NCBI RefSeq assembly: GCF_003313395.1
Contig: NZ_QNFZ01000048.1
Span: 18,027-82,026 of the forward strand
From: Nonomuraea lactucae
GTDB lineage: Bacteria; Actinomycetota; Actinomycetes; Streptosporangiales; Streptosporangiaceae
Reading direction: 5' to 3'
DNA length: 64,000 bases
A model generated the notes under the pieces. The model searched no databases and was not told where the DNA came from. It worked only from the letters and a program-made list of their open reading frames with translations. Each line of letters begins with the position of its first letter. Position 1 is the stretch's first letter. Shown here in pieces: positions 1-12,204 of the stretch. The position numbers and the translations under genes are program-made.

Positions 1-66
1 CGGTCGGGCGCGGCCGAAGACAAGCAAGGAAGCGCCGCGACCGGGCAGGACCCGGCCGGGACATGA
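1..66 (+). CDS. 3' end of an upstream gene (partial)
   Basis: Frame 1 is open from the window edge to a TGA at 64-66 and encodes a 21-residue polar, Ala/Gly-rich tail ending DPAGT. The TGA overlaps the next gene's ATG in an ATGA arrangement, typical of translationally coupled genes. The remainder lies outside the window, so no function can be given. Because it appears coupled to the protease-STAND-WD40 gene, its product is a candidate partner of that protein. Confidence 0.55.
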   Translation, partial: RSGAAEDKQGSAATGQDPAGT

Positions 67-3000
67 GCCGCACCGGTCCGGCCGACCGGTCTTGGATCAC
101 GGCGATTCACCTGCGCGAGGACGACGAGGCCCCGATCGGCTCGGGCCTGGTGGTGGACGAGCGGCGCGTGCTCACCTGCGCGCACGTGGCCCGGCCGAAG
201 GGGCAGCCGGAGCGGCCTGACCTGTGGGTGGCCTTCCCCATGGTGGAGGACTCCCTGCCGCCCCGCCGGCGGGTGCGTGAGAGGACCTTCGCCGAGCCCG
301 TTCACCTTACCGATCTCGTCGTCCTGCACCTGGACGAGGAGATCCCCGCCGGGGCGAACCCCGCCCCGCTGCGCTTCCCCCCAGGGAGCGAGATCCACTC
401 TCGCTCATGGTGGGCGCATGGATTCCCCGGCGGGGATCCGGCCGGAAACACGGCGGACGGCGTCGTGGGGGAGATCTTAGGCTATGGGAAGCTCCGCCTG
501 GACTCGGAGTCCCGCTATCACGTCGAGGTCGGCTTCAGCGGGGCGGGTCTGTGGTCGGGCGACTTTCGCGCGGTGGTCGGGGTGGTCTGCCAGGCGGCGC
601 ACCGTAACGGCGACGGCCAGGCCGTCAGCATGCACTGGGCTTTCAGGCAGTTGGAGGGCGAGAAACTCGGGGAGCTCACCAAACGCCTGGCCGATCAGGC
701 CGATGAGACGGCGCTGGCCGCGTGGGGATGGGAGCTCGCCAAGGATCCGCAGGCGAGGTCGCACTGGCGTCCCAAAGCGCGGGGTGTGACCCGGGAGAGC
801 GAGCGCGGATACCGCTTCCGGGGGCGGGACGCGGCCTTACGGGCTGTCAAGGACTGGTTGGACCGTGCGGACACCGAGCGCAAGGCGCTGGTCGTCACCG
901 GTTCTCCAGGGGTGGGCAAGTCGGCGGTGCTGGGCCGGATCATCACCACGGCGGATCCCGCTGTCCGAGCGCGGCTTCCGGTGACCGACTCAGCGGAGAA
1001 GGCCACGGTGGGCTCGGTGGCGTGCGCGGTGCACGCCAAGGGCAAGACCGCGCTGGAGGTGGCCGCCGAGATCGCCCGCGCGGCCAACCGCGTGGCCCCC
1101 GGCGCCGTCAGCGATCTGGCGACGGTGGTGCAGCAGGCACAGGCCGAGCAGACCGGTCGTCGCTTCAACGTGGTCATCGACGCGTTGGATGAGGCGACGA
1201 CACCTGCTGAGGCCCGCGCCATCGTCACCGGCATCGTTCTGCCGCTCGTGGAGACGTGTGACGACGTGCGCGTCGTGGTCGGCACCCGCAAACGCGATGA
1301 CGGTGGGGACCTGATCCGGACCTTCGGGCATGGCCTCAAGACCGTCGATCTGGACGAGGCCGAGTATTCCCGCCTTGAGGACCTGAGCCATTTCGCCATG
1401 GCGACCCTGCGGCTGATCGGGAGTGAACGGCTCGGCAACCCGTACGAGGCGGAGGTCGTGGCCCGTCCGGTCGCCGACCGGATCGCCGTTCTCGCGAAGG
1501 GCAACTTCCTGATCGCCGGTCTGATCGCACGTACCTATGGCCTCTACGACACCGTGGCCAGAGAGCCCGGCCAGGTGGACTTTCCCGCCGATATCCGGTG
1601 GGCGCTCGATGAGCATCTGGAACGGCTCCCCGCTGTGGAGGAGATCCCGGCGCGGACCGTACTGGCCGCGCTGGCCTTCGCCGAAGCTCCGGGATTCACC
1701 GCGGACCTCTGGGCCGTGGCATTGCGCGCCCTGGAAGGCATCGACATCGCACCGGACCGGTTGTCCCGGTTCGCGCGCTCGTCGGCGGCGAGCTTCCTGG
1801 TGGAGTCCAGCGCTTCGACAGCCCCGGTGTTCCGGCTCTTCCATCAGGCCCTCAACGACACGTTGCTGGCGGCCAGGACAGACTTCCATGCCCGCGAGGA
1901 CGACGAGCGGAGGCTCACCAGGGCCTTCATCGAGCACGGCACGAGCACCGGCTGGGTGTCCGCCCCCGACTACCTGCTGCGCTCGCTACCCCTCCACGCG
2001 GTCAAGGGCCGGGCGATGGACGAACTGCTCGCCGTGGACGAGTATCCGCTTCATGCGGATCTGATGCGGTTGACACCCCTGGCACGCAGAGCGGCCACGC
2101 CGCAGGGCAGGCAGCGCTCGCGCCTGCTCCGATCCTCCCCCCAGGCTGTGGCCGCGGAGCGGCCGGACGAGCGGCTGGCGCTGCTGAGCATCTCGGAGGC
2201 CCTGGACGCTCTCGGGAACGCCTACCAGCGGATGCCGCACCCGTCGCCGTACCGGGCGATGTGGGCTCAGGCCGCACCCCGCCTCATGGAGACGGTGCTC
2301 ACCGGCCATGACGCCGCCGTCAACGGCGCCTGCGCCGTGACCGTCGACGATCGCACGCTCCTGGCGACCGCCGGCTCCGACAGGACCGTACGCCTGTGGG
2401 ACCCGGCCACCGGCACGCAGATACGCGCCCTTACCGGGCACACCGCGAAGGTCACCGCCGTCCGCGCGTTCATGACCGCCGGTGGGTCCATGCTGGCCTC
2501 CTCCAGCATGGACAAGACCGTGCGCGTCTGGAACCCGGCCACCGGAGACCACCTGCGGACCTACAAGGGTCACACCTACGGGGTCACCGGCCTGTGCACG
2601 CTGATCGTGGACGGCCGTACCCTGCTGGTCACCACCAGCGACGACAGGACGGCACAGGTGTGGGACGCCGCCACCGGCCGCCGGCTGCGCACGCTGACCG
2701 GGCACACCGCGGAGGTCACCGGGGCCGGCGCCGTCACCCTTGACGGCCGCCCACTGCTGGCCACCGCCGGGCAGGACCGAACCATCCGCCTGTGGGACCC
2801 GGTCACCGGCGTCTGCCTTCGCACCTTGGCCGCTCACACCGAGGGGGTCAGAGGCCACTCGCGCCGGGTCACCGGCGTGTGCGGCCTCACTGTGGACGGC
2901 CGTCCCCTGCTCGCCTCCACCAGCCGCGACAGCACCGTCCGCCTGTGGGATCCGGCCACGGGCGTCTGCCTGCGTACCATGCTCGGTCACACCAGCGAGG

Positions 3001-4124
3001 TGACCGACGTCTGCGCTCTCACCGTGGAGGGCCGCACGCTGCTGGCCACCACAGGGGGCGACAGATTCGTCCGGATCTGGGATCCGGCGACGGGAGAGCA
3101 GGTCGGCAGCCTGGGAGGCCACACCAACGCGGTCAACTCGGCCAGCGCTCTGACCAGCAACGGTTACCCCCTGCTCGCCACGGCGAGCCGCGACCGCTCC
3201 GTGCACCTCTGGGCCGCGGACACCGGCACCATGCTCCGCCCGCACCGGTCGCTCCCGTACGGAGTCACCGGCCTGTGCCTGCTCAGCGTGGATGATCGCC
3301 CCGCGCTGGTGACGACCGGCCGGGACCGCATGGTCCACCTCCGGGACCCGAAGACCGGTGACCCTGTCCGCACACTTGCCGGGCACCAGGCCACGGTGAG
3401 CGCGGCCTGCGCCCTCAGGGTGAGCGATCGTACGGTCCTGGCGACCACCGGTGACGACAAGACCGTACGCTTGTGGGACCCGTCCACCGGGGCCTGCTTG
3501 CACGTCCTCACGGGACACGACAAGAGCGTCACAGCCGCGTGTGCTCTGGGCGAGGTGCTGGTGACGACAGGCCGCGACCACACGGTGCGCATGTGGGACG
3601 CGGCCACCGGCACGCCTCTGCGCACCATGACCGGTCACACCGGAGTCGTCAACGCAGCCTGCCCTGTAAGCGTGAACGGCAGGACCGTGCTCGCCACCGC
3701 GAGTCGCGACACCACGGTTCGCCTGTGGGATCCGGCGACCGGCCGGGCGGAGGGTGTCTTCGTCGCGCACGAGCGCTCGGCGGTCACCGGCCTGTGCACC
3801 GTTCAGTACGATCACTGGACGCTCCTGGTGACGACCAGCCGCGATCAGACGGCCAAGCTCTGGCACCCGGCCTCAGGCGACCGCCTGCTCACCCTCCGCG
3901 GACACACGGACACCGTCAGCGCCGCCTGCGCGGTGACTGTGGATGGTCGGATGCTGCTCGCCACGTCGAGCTACGACCGCACGGTGCGCCTGTGGGATCC
4001 GGCGACGGGTTCGTGCCTGCGGGTCGTGCCTGTCCAGCACGAGGCTCTGGCACTGTGCCCGATTCCCGGAGGGGTGGCGGTCGGCCTGACCGCAGGAGTA
4101 CTCGCCGTCAGCCTGTCGAGGTGA
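63..4124 (+). CDS. Trypsin-like protease / STAND NTPase / WD40 repeat protein
   Basis: A 1,353-aa three-part protein. Residues about 10-200 look like a trypsin-fold protease, with candidate triad His41 (LTCAHV), Asp84 (HLTDLVVLHL) and Ser159 (VGFSGAGLW). A NACHT/AAA-type P-loop follows: Walker A GSPGVGKS near 280-287 and Walker B VVIDALDE near 370-377. A helical linker leads to about 13-14 WD40 units from roughly residue 745 to the end, recognisable by recurring TGH...V and DRTVRLWDP signatures, enough for two propellers. No signal peptide is seen, so it is probably cytoplasmic. In known STAND proteins the repeats sense a ligand and the NTPase switches an effector; here the N-terminal protease is the likely effector. 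The ATG overlaps the preceding stop (ATGA), implying a partner gene just outside the window. Target and trigger are unknown. Confidence 0.88.
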   Translation: MSRTGPADRSWITAIHLREDDEAPIGSGLVVDERRVLTCAHVARPKGQPERPDLWVAFPMVEDSLPPRRRVRERTFAEPVHLTDLVVLHLDEEIPAGANPAPLRFPPGSEIHSRSWWAHGFPGGDPAGNTADGVVGEILGYGKLRLDSESRYHVEVGFSGAGLWSGDFRAVVGVVCQAAHRNGDGQAVSMHWAFRQLEGEKLGELTKRLADQADETALAAWGWELAKDPQARSHWRPKARGVTRESERGYRFRGRDAALRAVKDWLDRADTERKALVVTGSPGVGKSAVLGRIITTADPAVRARLPVTDSAEKATVGSVACAVHAKGKTALEVAAEIARAANRVAPGAVSDLATVVQQAQAEQTGRRFNVVIDALDEATTPAEARAIVTGIVLPLVETCDDVRVVVGTRKRDDGGDLIRTFGHGLKTVDLDEAEYSRLEDLSHFAMATLRLIGSERLGNPYEAEVVARPVADRIAVLAKGNFLIAGLIARTYGLYDTVAREPGQVDFPADIRWALDEHLERLPAVEEIPARTVLAALAFAEAPGFTADLWAVALRALEGIDIAPDRLSRFARSSAASFLVESSASTAPVFRLFHQALNDTLLAARTDFHAREDDERRLTRAFIEHGTSTGWVSAPDYLLRSLPLHAVKGRAMDELLAVDEYPLHADLMRLTPLARRAATPQGRQRSRLLRSSPQAVAAERPDERLALLSISEALDALGNAYQRMPHPSPYRAMWAQAAPRLMETVLTGHDAAVNGACAVTVDDRTLLATAGSDRTVRLWDPATGTQIRALTGHTAKVTAVRAFMTAGGSMLASSSMDKTVRVWNPATGDHLRTYKGHTYGVTGLCTLIVDGRTLLVTTSDDRTAQVWDAATGRRLRTLTGHTAEVTGAGAVTLDGRPLLATAGQDRTIRLWDPVTGVCLRTLAAHTEGVRGHSRRVTGVCGLTVDGRPLLASTSRDSTVRLWDPATGVCLRTMLGHTSEVTDVCALTVEGRTLLATTGGDRFVRIWDPATGEQVGSLGGHTNAVNSASALTSNGYPLLATASRDRSVHLWAADTGTMLRPHRSLPYGVTGLCLLSVDDRPALVTTGRDRMVHLRDPKTGDPVRTLAGHQATVSAACALRVSDRTVLATTGDDKTVRLWDPSTGACLHVLTGHDKSVTAACALGEVLVTTGRDHTVRMWDAATGTPLRTMTGHTGVVNAACPVSVNGRTVLATASRDTTVRLWDPATGRAEGVFVAHERSAVTGLCTVQYDHWTLLVTTSRDQTAKLWHPASGDRLLTLRGHTDTVSAACAVTVDGRMLLATSSYDRTVRLWDPATGSCLRVVPVQHEALALCPIPGGVAVGLTAGVLAVSLSR

Positions 4125-4155
4125 GAGGAAGAGGCGGTGTCCGGGAGGGCCTCGG

Positions 4156-6549
<2,394 letters not shown>

Positions 6550-6675
6550 CGTCTCTCCAACTGTCGGGCGGCGCGCCATCGCGGCAAGGGGAAGCTCGCG
6601 TGAACGGCGATGTCCATGGCAGTCAGGGTAGGTGCGGCTCCGAGACCCGCGCTTCTCGAATCCTGACCGGTCTGG

Positions 6676-7371
6676 TCACATGCGTACCAGCTCCAGTAGC
6701 TGATAAGTCAACACCGCGGGCTGCATAGCCGGGAAGCCGCGTAGCGTTCGTGTCTCCAGCCCTGCCTGCCGCGCCAGGGACTTCAGCAGTTCGTGGTTGC
6801 CGAGGCTGCTGAATCCCAAGAAGATCCGCCCGTCCGGTCGGACGTAGTGCGCCGCCTGGTCCAGGAAGCTTCGATGAGTGGTGTAGCCAGGATCGAATAT
6901 CGCGCGTTCCAGCACGTTGTGCACCACATGGTCAGGTGGAAGCTCGATGAAGCTGGAGTTCCAGAAGATGGCGTCGAAACGCGCTCCCTCCTCAAGTTCC
7001 GCGAACAGGTCGCTGCGCAGCACACGCACCCTCTCTCCGACGCCGTGCCTGCGGACGTTGAGCCGGGTGTTCTCGACGGCCTCCTCGCTGATGTCGAGGG
7101 CGGTGACCTCCGCGCAGCCCTTCAGCGCGGCGGTTACGGCGGTCACGCCGGCACCGCAGCCGATTTCCAGGAATGACCCCTGATCCGGATAGGGAAGCCA
7201 GGTGGTGAACAGCTGGGTCGACAGGTCGTGGACGGGAGCGAAAACTCCAGGGAGCAGATCCCATTCTCTGCCCAGGAGGGAGAAGACGGGAGGGCGCTGG
7301 GCTACGGCGGCGTTCATCCGGAGGAGTGCGCTTCCGAGACGGAGGCCGGGCTGATCCTCGCTGGTTGTCAT
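6676..7371 (-). CDS. Class I SAM-dependent methyltransferase
   Basis: A 231-aa protein with the Rossmann-type SAM-binding motif I (FLEIGCGAGVTAVTAAL, about residue 70), an acidic residue at the end of strand beta-2 (VTALDIS), and a later FWNSSFIELPP segment resembling the catalytic loop of N5-glutamine/L11-type methyltransferases, although a canonical NPPY is not present. The ATG overlaps the stop of the PabAB gene by four bases (ATGA), so it is the last gene of the long operon. By context it probably methylates the pathway product or an intermediate. N-, O- or C-methylation cannot be decided from sequence. Confidence 0.82.
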   Translation of the reverse strand: MTTSEDQPGLRLGSALLRMNAAVAQRPPVFSLLGREWDLLPGVFAPVHDLSTQLFTTWLPYPDQGSFLEIGCGAGVTAVTAALKGCAEVTALDISEEAVENTRLNVRRHGVGERVRVLRSDLFAELEEGARFDAIFWNSSFIELPPDHVVHNVLERAIFDPGYTTHRSFLDQAAHYVRPDGRIFLGFSSLGNHELLKSLARQAGLETRTLRGFPAMQPAVLTYQLLELVRM

Positions 7372-9500
7372 CCGGTGGCCAGACGTCCGGTTGCCGTCGC
7401 ATCGCCTCTGGGAAACTCCTGCCCGAGCAGCCGCAGGAGTGGTGCGGCTTTCACCGCCGTCTCCTCGAACTCGGCCTCGGGATCCGACAGAGCGATGATC
7501 GCACCGCCGACTCCGAACTCGATGCCCTCCGAGGACATCACCGCGGTTCGGATCGCGATACTGAAGTCCGCGGCTCCCGACAGGGAGAAATAGCCGATCG
7601 CGCCCGAATAGACACCGCGCGGCCCTTGTTCCAGCTCGTCGATGATCTGCATCGTGCGGATCTTCGGGGCCCCTGTCATGGAGCCGCCGGGGAACGACGC
7701 TCTCAGGCAGCCGACGGCCGAGGCCCCGGGCTTGAGCCGGGCGCGTACCGTGCTCACCAGTTGGTGGACCGTGGCGAAGGTCTCGACGTCGAAGAGCGGG
7801 TCGACGTGCACCGAGCCGGCCGCGGCGTTCCTGCTCAGGTCATTGCGGACGAGGTCCACGATCATCAGGTTCTCCGCGCGGTCCTTGGGATGAGTCGCCA
7901 GATCGTTCCGCAGCCGTTCGTCCTCGGCCGGGTCCGCCGAGCGTGGACGTGTGCCTTTGATGGGCTTCGACTCGACGACGCCGTCGGCGTCGATCCGCAG
8001 AAATCGCTCCGGAGAGGTGCTGAGAACGGAGAGCGGCCCCAGGCGCAGGAGCGCCGCGAACGGCACGGGGTTCTGCTGCCGCAGCAACCGGTAGGCGTTC
8101 CAGGGGATGAAGGTGCCCGGGACGGTCAGCATGTTCGTCAGACAGATCTCGTAGGACTCGCCGGCAGCCGTCTCATCCTGGCAACGGGCGATCAGCCCCA
8201 GATAGCGGTCTCTGGGATGGCGCAGGCGGATGCGGCCCGCGCGGCCGTGGGAGTCGATGGCCGGCGGGCCAGGGACGGGCGCGTGCTCGCCGGCCGTTCG
8301 TTCCAGCCGGGCCTGCACGTCGTCGAGCCATCGCGTCGCGGCGGCATCGTCGTGGGGTTCGGCGAGGGCGAGCAGGTAGATGTCCCGGGCGACGTGGTCG
8401 AAGACGATCATCCTGTCCGCGAAGACCATGACCGCATCCGGGTACGGTGAGCGATGGCAGCGGTCTCCCCCGCATTCGGCTTTGAGCTCGTAGCCGAGGT
8501 AGCCGACCCAGCCGAGCGTGAAGTCGAACGGCAGGCCCGGCACGTGAGTGCGGAGGGAAGCCAGATCATTCTCGAGCCAGTCGAAGAACGGTCCCTGATG
8601 GACTGCCGTTCCGGCGGCAGACTCGATCATGAGACGGCCGTGCCAGACATCGGCGCTCACCACACGGGCCAGCGGCCCGCCGGCGCAGCCCATGAAGGAG
8701 AACCGTCCATCCCGGTCTCCGGATCTGCTGCTGTCCAGCCAGAAGGCGTAGGGAGCATCGGAGTACAGCGCGTCGTACACCGCTTCGGGGGTGATGTCGG
8801 CGATGACGGCACGGACGATGACGTGTCGGCCGGCCGACACGTGCGGGACAAGCGGGGCATGGCCAGGTGATACGAACGTGGTCGCCGCCCTGGGCGTGGT
8901 CGCCGATCCGCCTCGTTCGTCCTGCCACCGGCGCGTGAGAGCCGCGAAGTTACGGAAGAGCCTCATGCCGTGCTCGGTGCAGATGGATTCGGGGTGGAAC
9001 TGCACCCCCCACATCGGGCGCTCCCGGTGCCGAAGGCCCATGATGACGCCGTCCGAAGTCCAGGCGGTGGCGACGAGATCGGGCGGCGGTTCGACGGCGG
9101 CGAGGGAGTGATACCGCACCGCCATGAACGGCGAAGGCAGTCCGGCGAAGATGTCCTCCCCGGTGTGCTCCACCGGCCAGCAGGTGCCGTGTTCGGCGCG
9201 GGGAGCGAGTCCGACCTTGCCGCCAAAGACGTAACAGATCCCCTGGTGCCCCAGGCAGATGCCGAGCAAGGGTATTCCCGCGGTCGCGATGATCTGCGCG
9301 GAGATCCCGAAGTCACCCTCCCTGTCGGGACGGCCTGGACCGGGGGATATCACCACGTTGTCGAAGTCCCGGAGAGACCGCGGGTCCCATCCGGGCTCGT
9401 CATTGCGGATGACGGTCGGCTCGCTCCCGTTCGCCTCCGCGAGGTAGTGGGCCACATTGTGGGTGAAGGAGTCGTAGTTGTCGATGATCAGAGTTTTCAC
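7368..9500 (-). CDS. pabAB: Aminodeoxychorismate synthase, PabA-PabB fusion
   Basis: A 710-aa fusion making 4-amino-4-deoxychorismate from chorismate and glutamine, the precursor of p-aminobenzoate. The N-terminal glutamine amidotransferase starts KTLIIDNYDSFTHN and has the triad Cys82 (GICLGHQG), His169 and Glu171 (GVQFHPES). The C-terminal chorismate-utilising domain carries PIKGTRPR, whose lysine (about residue 515) marks aminodeoxychorismate synthase rather than anthranilate synthase (PIAGT). It also has IVDLVRNDLSR and the FPGGSMTGAPK active-site segment. I start at GTG 9500, preceded by AAGGAAG; an ATG at 9545 overlapping the previous stop would add 15 residues not typical of PabA. No separate lyase (PabC) is seen in the cluster. 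Fused PabAB enzymes are common in antibiotic clusters (candicidin, chloramphenicol). Confidence 0.93.
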   Translation of the reverse strand: MKTLIIDNYDSFTHNVAHYLAEANGSEPTVIRNDEPGWDPRSLRDFDNVVISPGPGRPDREGDFGISAQIIATAGIPLLGICLGHQGICYVFGGKVGLAPRAEHGTCWPVEHTGEDIFAGLPSPFMAVRYHSLAAVEPPPDLVATAWTSDGVIMGLRHRERPMWGVQFHPESICTEHGMRLFRNFAALTRRWQDERGGSATTPRAATTFVSPGHAPLVPHVSAGRHVIVRAVIADITPEAVYDALYSDAPYAFWLDSSRSGDRDGRFSFMGCAGGPLARVVSADVWHGRLMIESAAGTAVHQGPFFDWLENDLASLRTHVPGLPFDFTLGWVGYLGYELKAECGGDRCHRSPYPDAVMVFADRMIVFDHVARDIYLLALAEPHDDAAATRWLDDVQARLERTAGEHAPVPGPPAIDSHGRAGRIRLRHPRDRYLGLIARCQDETAAGESYEICLTNMLTVPGTFIPWNAYRLLRQQNPVPFAALLRLGPLSVLSTSPERFLRIDADGVVESKPIKGTRPRSADPAEDERLRNDLATHPKDRAENLMIVDLVRNDLSRNAAAGSVHVDPLFDVETFATVHQLVSTVRARLKPGASAVGCLRASFPGGSMTGAPKIRTMQIIDELEQGPRGVYSGAIGYFSLSGAADFSIAIRTAVMSSEGIEFGVGGAIIALSDPEAEFEETAVKAAPLLRLLGQEFPRGDATATGRLATG

Positions 9501-9541
9501 GGCTTCCTTACCAGTCCAGAGGGCCGCACCGGGCAGGGCGC

Positions 9542-10933
9542 TCATCCGTTCGCGGTCCGGAAGGCCATCCGCAGGAGTTCGGGCCTGCGGATGATCTTTC
9601 CGTCGGGATTTCTCGGGACGGCGGCTGCCAGGTGGAAGCGCCGTGGGATCTTGAAGTCGCTCAGCCGGTCGCGGCACCAGCGGGCGAGGAGATCCGCTGT
9701 GAGCGTTTCGTCACCGCCCACATAGGCCTCGATGGTCGCGTCACACACCACGACCGCTTCCCGGACGGACGGATGCCCGCGAAGCACGGCCTCGACCTCT
9801 CCGAGGTCGACCTTCAACCCTCCGACCACGACCACGGAGTCGGTGCGACCGAGGATGTGCAGATGGCCTGTCCTCGCCTCGCCCACGCACCGGTCGAAGG
9901 TACGCAGCCACCCGTCGTCGTACCGTCCGTGCTGCTCGGTGTACAGGTAAGGGGAACGTTCCAGAGCGACATGGAGCTCACCCGCGAGTTCCCTCACTCG
10001 CATGTCACGGGTGGGAGTCCCCACGCAGGGCGGCGCGCAGCCTCCGGCGAGGTCCGCCGCGACGAGGCCGGTCTCCGTGGTGCCGTACACCGGCCGGATG
10101 GTGGTCCCGAAGGCGTCCGCGAACCGGTCGTACACCTCTTGGGGGAGCATCTCCCCCGCCGACACGGCCAACCGCAGCGCGGGCGGTTTCCGGTGCCGGC
10201 GACGAGAAAGGAGGTCGAAGTGTACGGGGACCCCGAAAATCGCGTGCGCTCCGGTCTCAGCGGCAGACTGTAAGACGTCGGCGGGGTTGATCCGCGCTGG
10301 GAACACCAGCTCGACTCCCGCGTTGAGGGCGTGCAGAAGGCCGCCCACCAGCCCCATGGTGTGGGTCAGCGAGTTGAGGAGCACGAGCCGCTCACCCCGC
10401 CCGGGCATACCCTCCAGTGCGGCGTACCGGTCGAGTTCGGCGAGCAACGAGCCGGAGGACCGGCCGACGGCTTTCGGCGCACCCGTCGACCCGGAGCTGA
10501 ACTGCACCAGGCAGATGTCACTCTCGGCGGAGCGGCCGGTCACCCGGCGCTCCACACGGACGTGGTGCTCGTCCGCCAGAATCGCCGTCGCCTTGCCCGG
10601 CGTCGCGGCCGGAGAAAGCACGTACTGGGGCTCACACAGGGACAGGACGCGCTCGAACTCACCGGCGGATGACCGGTGGTCGACCAGGATCACCTGCGCG
10701 CCGAGCGACCAGGCCGCGAAGAGCGTCTCCACCTGCGTCACCCCCGGCGGCACGCACAACGCGACGGTGGACCCACGCCCGGCACCGCGCGCCCTCAAAG
10801 CCGTCGCCCGTTCGGTGATGCGCTCCCTCAGCTGCCCCAAAGTCACTTCATGCGGAACCCTCGCCCAGACCGCGGACGCCGCCCCGCGTCCAAGGATGTC
10901 CGCACCCCACCACGTACGGGTTTCAGCTGCCAT
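9542..10933 (-). CDS. AMP-dependent acyl/aryl ligase
   Basis: A 463-aa adenylate-forming enzyme of the ANL superfamily. The phosphate-binding loop reads FSSGSTGAPKAVGRS, the A5 motif YGTTETGLV, and the C-terminus has the usual GRTDSVVVVGGLKVDL hinge and a catalytic Lys-containing RNPDGKIIRR tail. It would activate a carboxylate as acyl-AMP and pass it to CoA or a carrier-protein phosphopantetheine. With a free-standing ACP and a PABA synthase in the same operon, an aromatic acid such as p-aminobenzoate is the obvious candidate, but specificity is inferred. The ATG at 10933 has AAGGAAGGTGG upstream and lies inside the 3' end of the MFS gene (11-bp overlap). Confidence 0.86.
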   Translation of the reverse strand: MAAETRTWWGADILGRGAASAVWARVPHEVTLGQLRERITERATALRARGAGRGSTVALCVPPGVTQVETLFAAWSLGAQVILVDHRSSAGEFERVLSLCEPQYVLSPAATPGKATAILADEHHVRVERRVTGRSAESDICLVQFSSGSTGAPKAVGRSSGSLLAELDRYAALEGMPGRGERLVLLNSLTHTMGLVGGLLHALNAGVELVFPARINPADVLQSAAETGAHAIFGVPVHFDLLSRRRHRKPPALRLAVSAGEMLPQEVYDRFADAFGTTIRPVYGTTETGLVAADLAGGCAPPCVGTPTRDMRVRELAGELHVALERSPYLYTEQHGRYDDGWLRTFDRCVGEARTGHLHILGRTDSVVVVGGLKVDLGEVEAVLRGHPSVREAVVVCDATIEAYVGGDETLTADLLARWCRDRLSDFKIPRRFHLAAAVPRNPDGKIIRRPELLRMAFRTANG

Positions 10934-12161
10934 CGGTGACCACCTTCCTTGTTGATCCTTCGCGGTGATGCTCGCCGGCCCGCGAGCCCAGCGCCGCGGG
11001 GCCGAAACCGATGAGTGCGGCCAGCAAGGCGAGCACGGACGCCACGGCGGGTGCCGCATAGCCGGTCCGGGCGCCGGCCACATCCACGATCCAGCCGCCG
11101 ATGGCAGCGCCGGCCGAGATGCCGATGAGCATCCCGGTGTTGGTGAGCGTGATGCCCTCGTTGATCCGCGCCGGCGGCACCAGCTCGTGGACGAGCGTCA
11201 TGCTGGTGATCATGGTCGGCGCGGTCGCCACACCGGCGACGAAGAGCAGCACGGCAAGCGTCCAGATGTCCCCCGCGAACAGTACGGGCTGCATGAGCAC
11301 GGCCATGGCGGTGACGCACGCCAGGAAGCGCGCCGAAGTCGTGTGCCGCGCTCTGAGGGTGCCGAATGCCAGCCCCGCGATCGCCGAACCCGCGGCGAGG
11401 AGGCCCAGGATCACGCCCGCGGCCGAGGCGTGGCCCAGCGATTCGGCATAGGCCACGGTGACGACCTCCACACTGCCGAAGATCACACCGGTGAACAGGA
11501 ACGTCGCGATGATCTCCTTGATCCCGCCGACGCGCAGAGGTGATCCGGTGCCGGCCGTGACGGGATGCACGGCGGGTTCGGTCCGGCGCTGGGCGGCGAA
11601 AAGCAGCGTTCCAGCCAGGAGCAGCGCGGTCGCGGTGGTCAGTCCCGCCTCGGGCATGACCATGGCGCACAGCAGGGTCGCCAGCACCGGACCGAGCATG
11701 TAGCACAGTTCGTCCAGGGTCTGCTCGAAGGAGTTGGCACTGTGCAGCAGATCCGGCTCGTTCCGGTACAGCTCGGCCCAGCGCGCCCTGGCCATCGCGC
11801 CAACGCTGGGGACGCCCGAGGAGGCCATGTAGGTGACGAACAAGGTCCAGTCCGGAGCCCCACAGCGGACGCAGAGAACCATCAGCGTCGACGCGAACGC
11901 GGAGATCAGGATGGTCGGTACGGCCACCCTGGCCTGGCCGTGGCGGTCCGCGAGCCGTCCGATCCACGGTGTGAGGACGGCCACCGCCGCGAAACCGGCC
12001 GCGGACACGGCTCCGGCGAGCGCGTAGGAGTCGCGCAGGGTCGCCACCATGACGACGACGCTCACACCGTACATCGATGTCGGCAGCCGTCCCATGAATC
12101 CGGTCACGGTGAAGGCGACGGTGCCGGGCGCCGAGAACATGCGCCGGTAGGACGTGAGCAT
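10923..12161 (-). CDS. MFS transporter
   Basis: A 412-aa polytopic membrane protein with about 12 hydrophobic segments and the MFS loop signature GRLADRHGQARVAV after TM2. Its size and composition fit the drug:H+ antiporter-like MFS proteins, so it is the likely exporter of the operon's product and possibly a resistance determinant. The ATG at 12161 is preceded by AAGGAAG with good spacing. It overlaps the ligase gene by 11 bp and follows the sugar-kinase gene after a 43-bp gap, all on one strand. Confidence 0.86.
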   Translation of the reverse strand: MLTSYRRMFSAPGTVAFTVTGFMGRLPTSMYGVSVVVMVATLRDSYALAGAVSAAGFAAVAVLTPWIGRLADRHGQARVAVPTILISAFASTLMVLCVRCGAPDWTLFVTYMASSGVPSVGAMARARWAELYRNEPDLLHSANSFEQTLDELCYMLGPVLATLLCAMVMPEAGLTTATALLLAGTLLFAAQRRTEPAVHPVTAGTGSPLRVGGIKEIIATFLFTGVIFGSVEVVTVAYAESLGHASAAGVILGLLAAGSAIAGLAFGTLRARHTTSARFLACVTAMAVLMQPVLFAGDIWTLAVLLFVAGVATAPTMITSMTLVHELVPPARINEGITLTNTGMLIGISAGAAIGGWIVDVAGARTGYAAPAVASVLALLAALIGFGPAALGSRAGEHHREGSTRKVVTDGS

Positions 12162-12204
12162 GGCGAGGTCTTCCTTGGGCGAGGAGAAGGGAATACGTGG
12201 TGCG

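Noticed and set aside
1986-3866. 626-codon minus-strand ORF inside the WD40 region
   Set aside because: Arises from the repetitive, GC-rich plus-strand WD40 codons; no domain on the minus strand.
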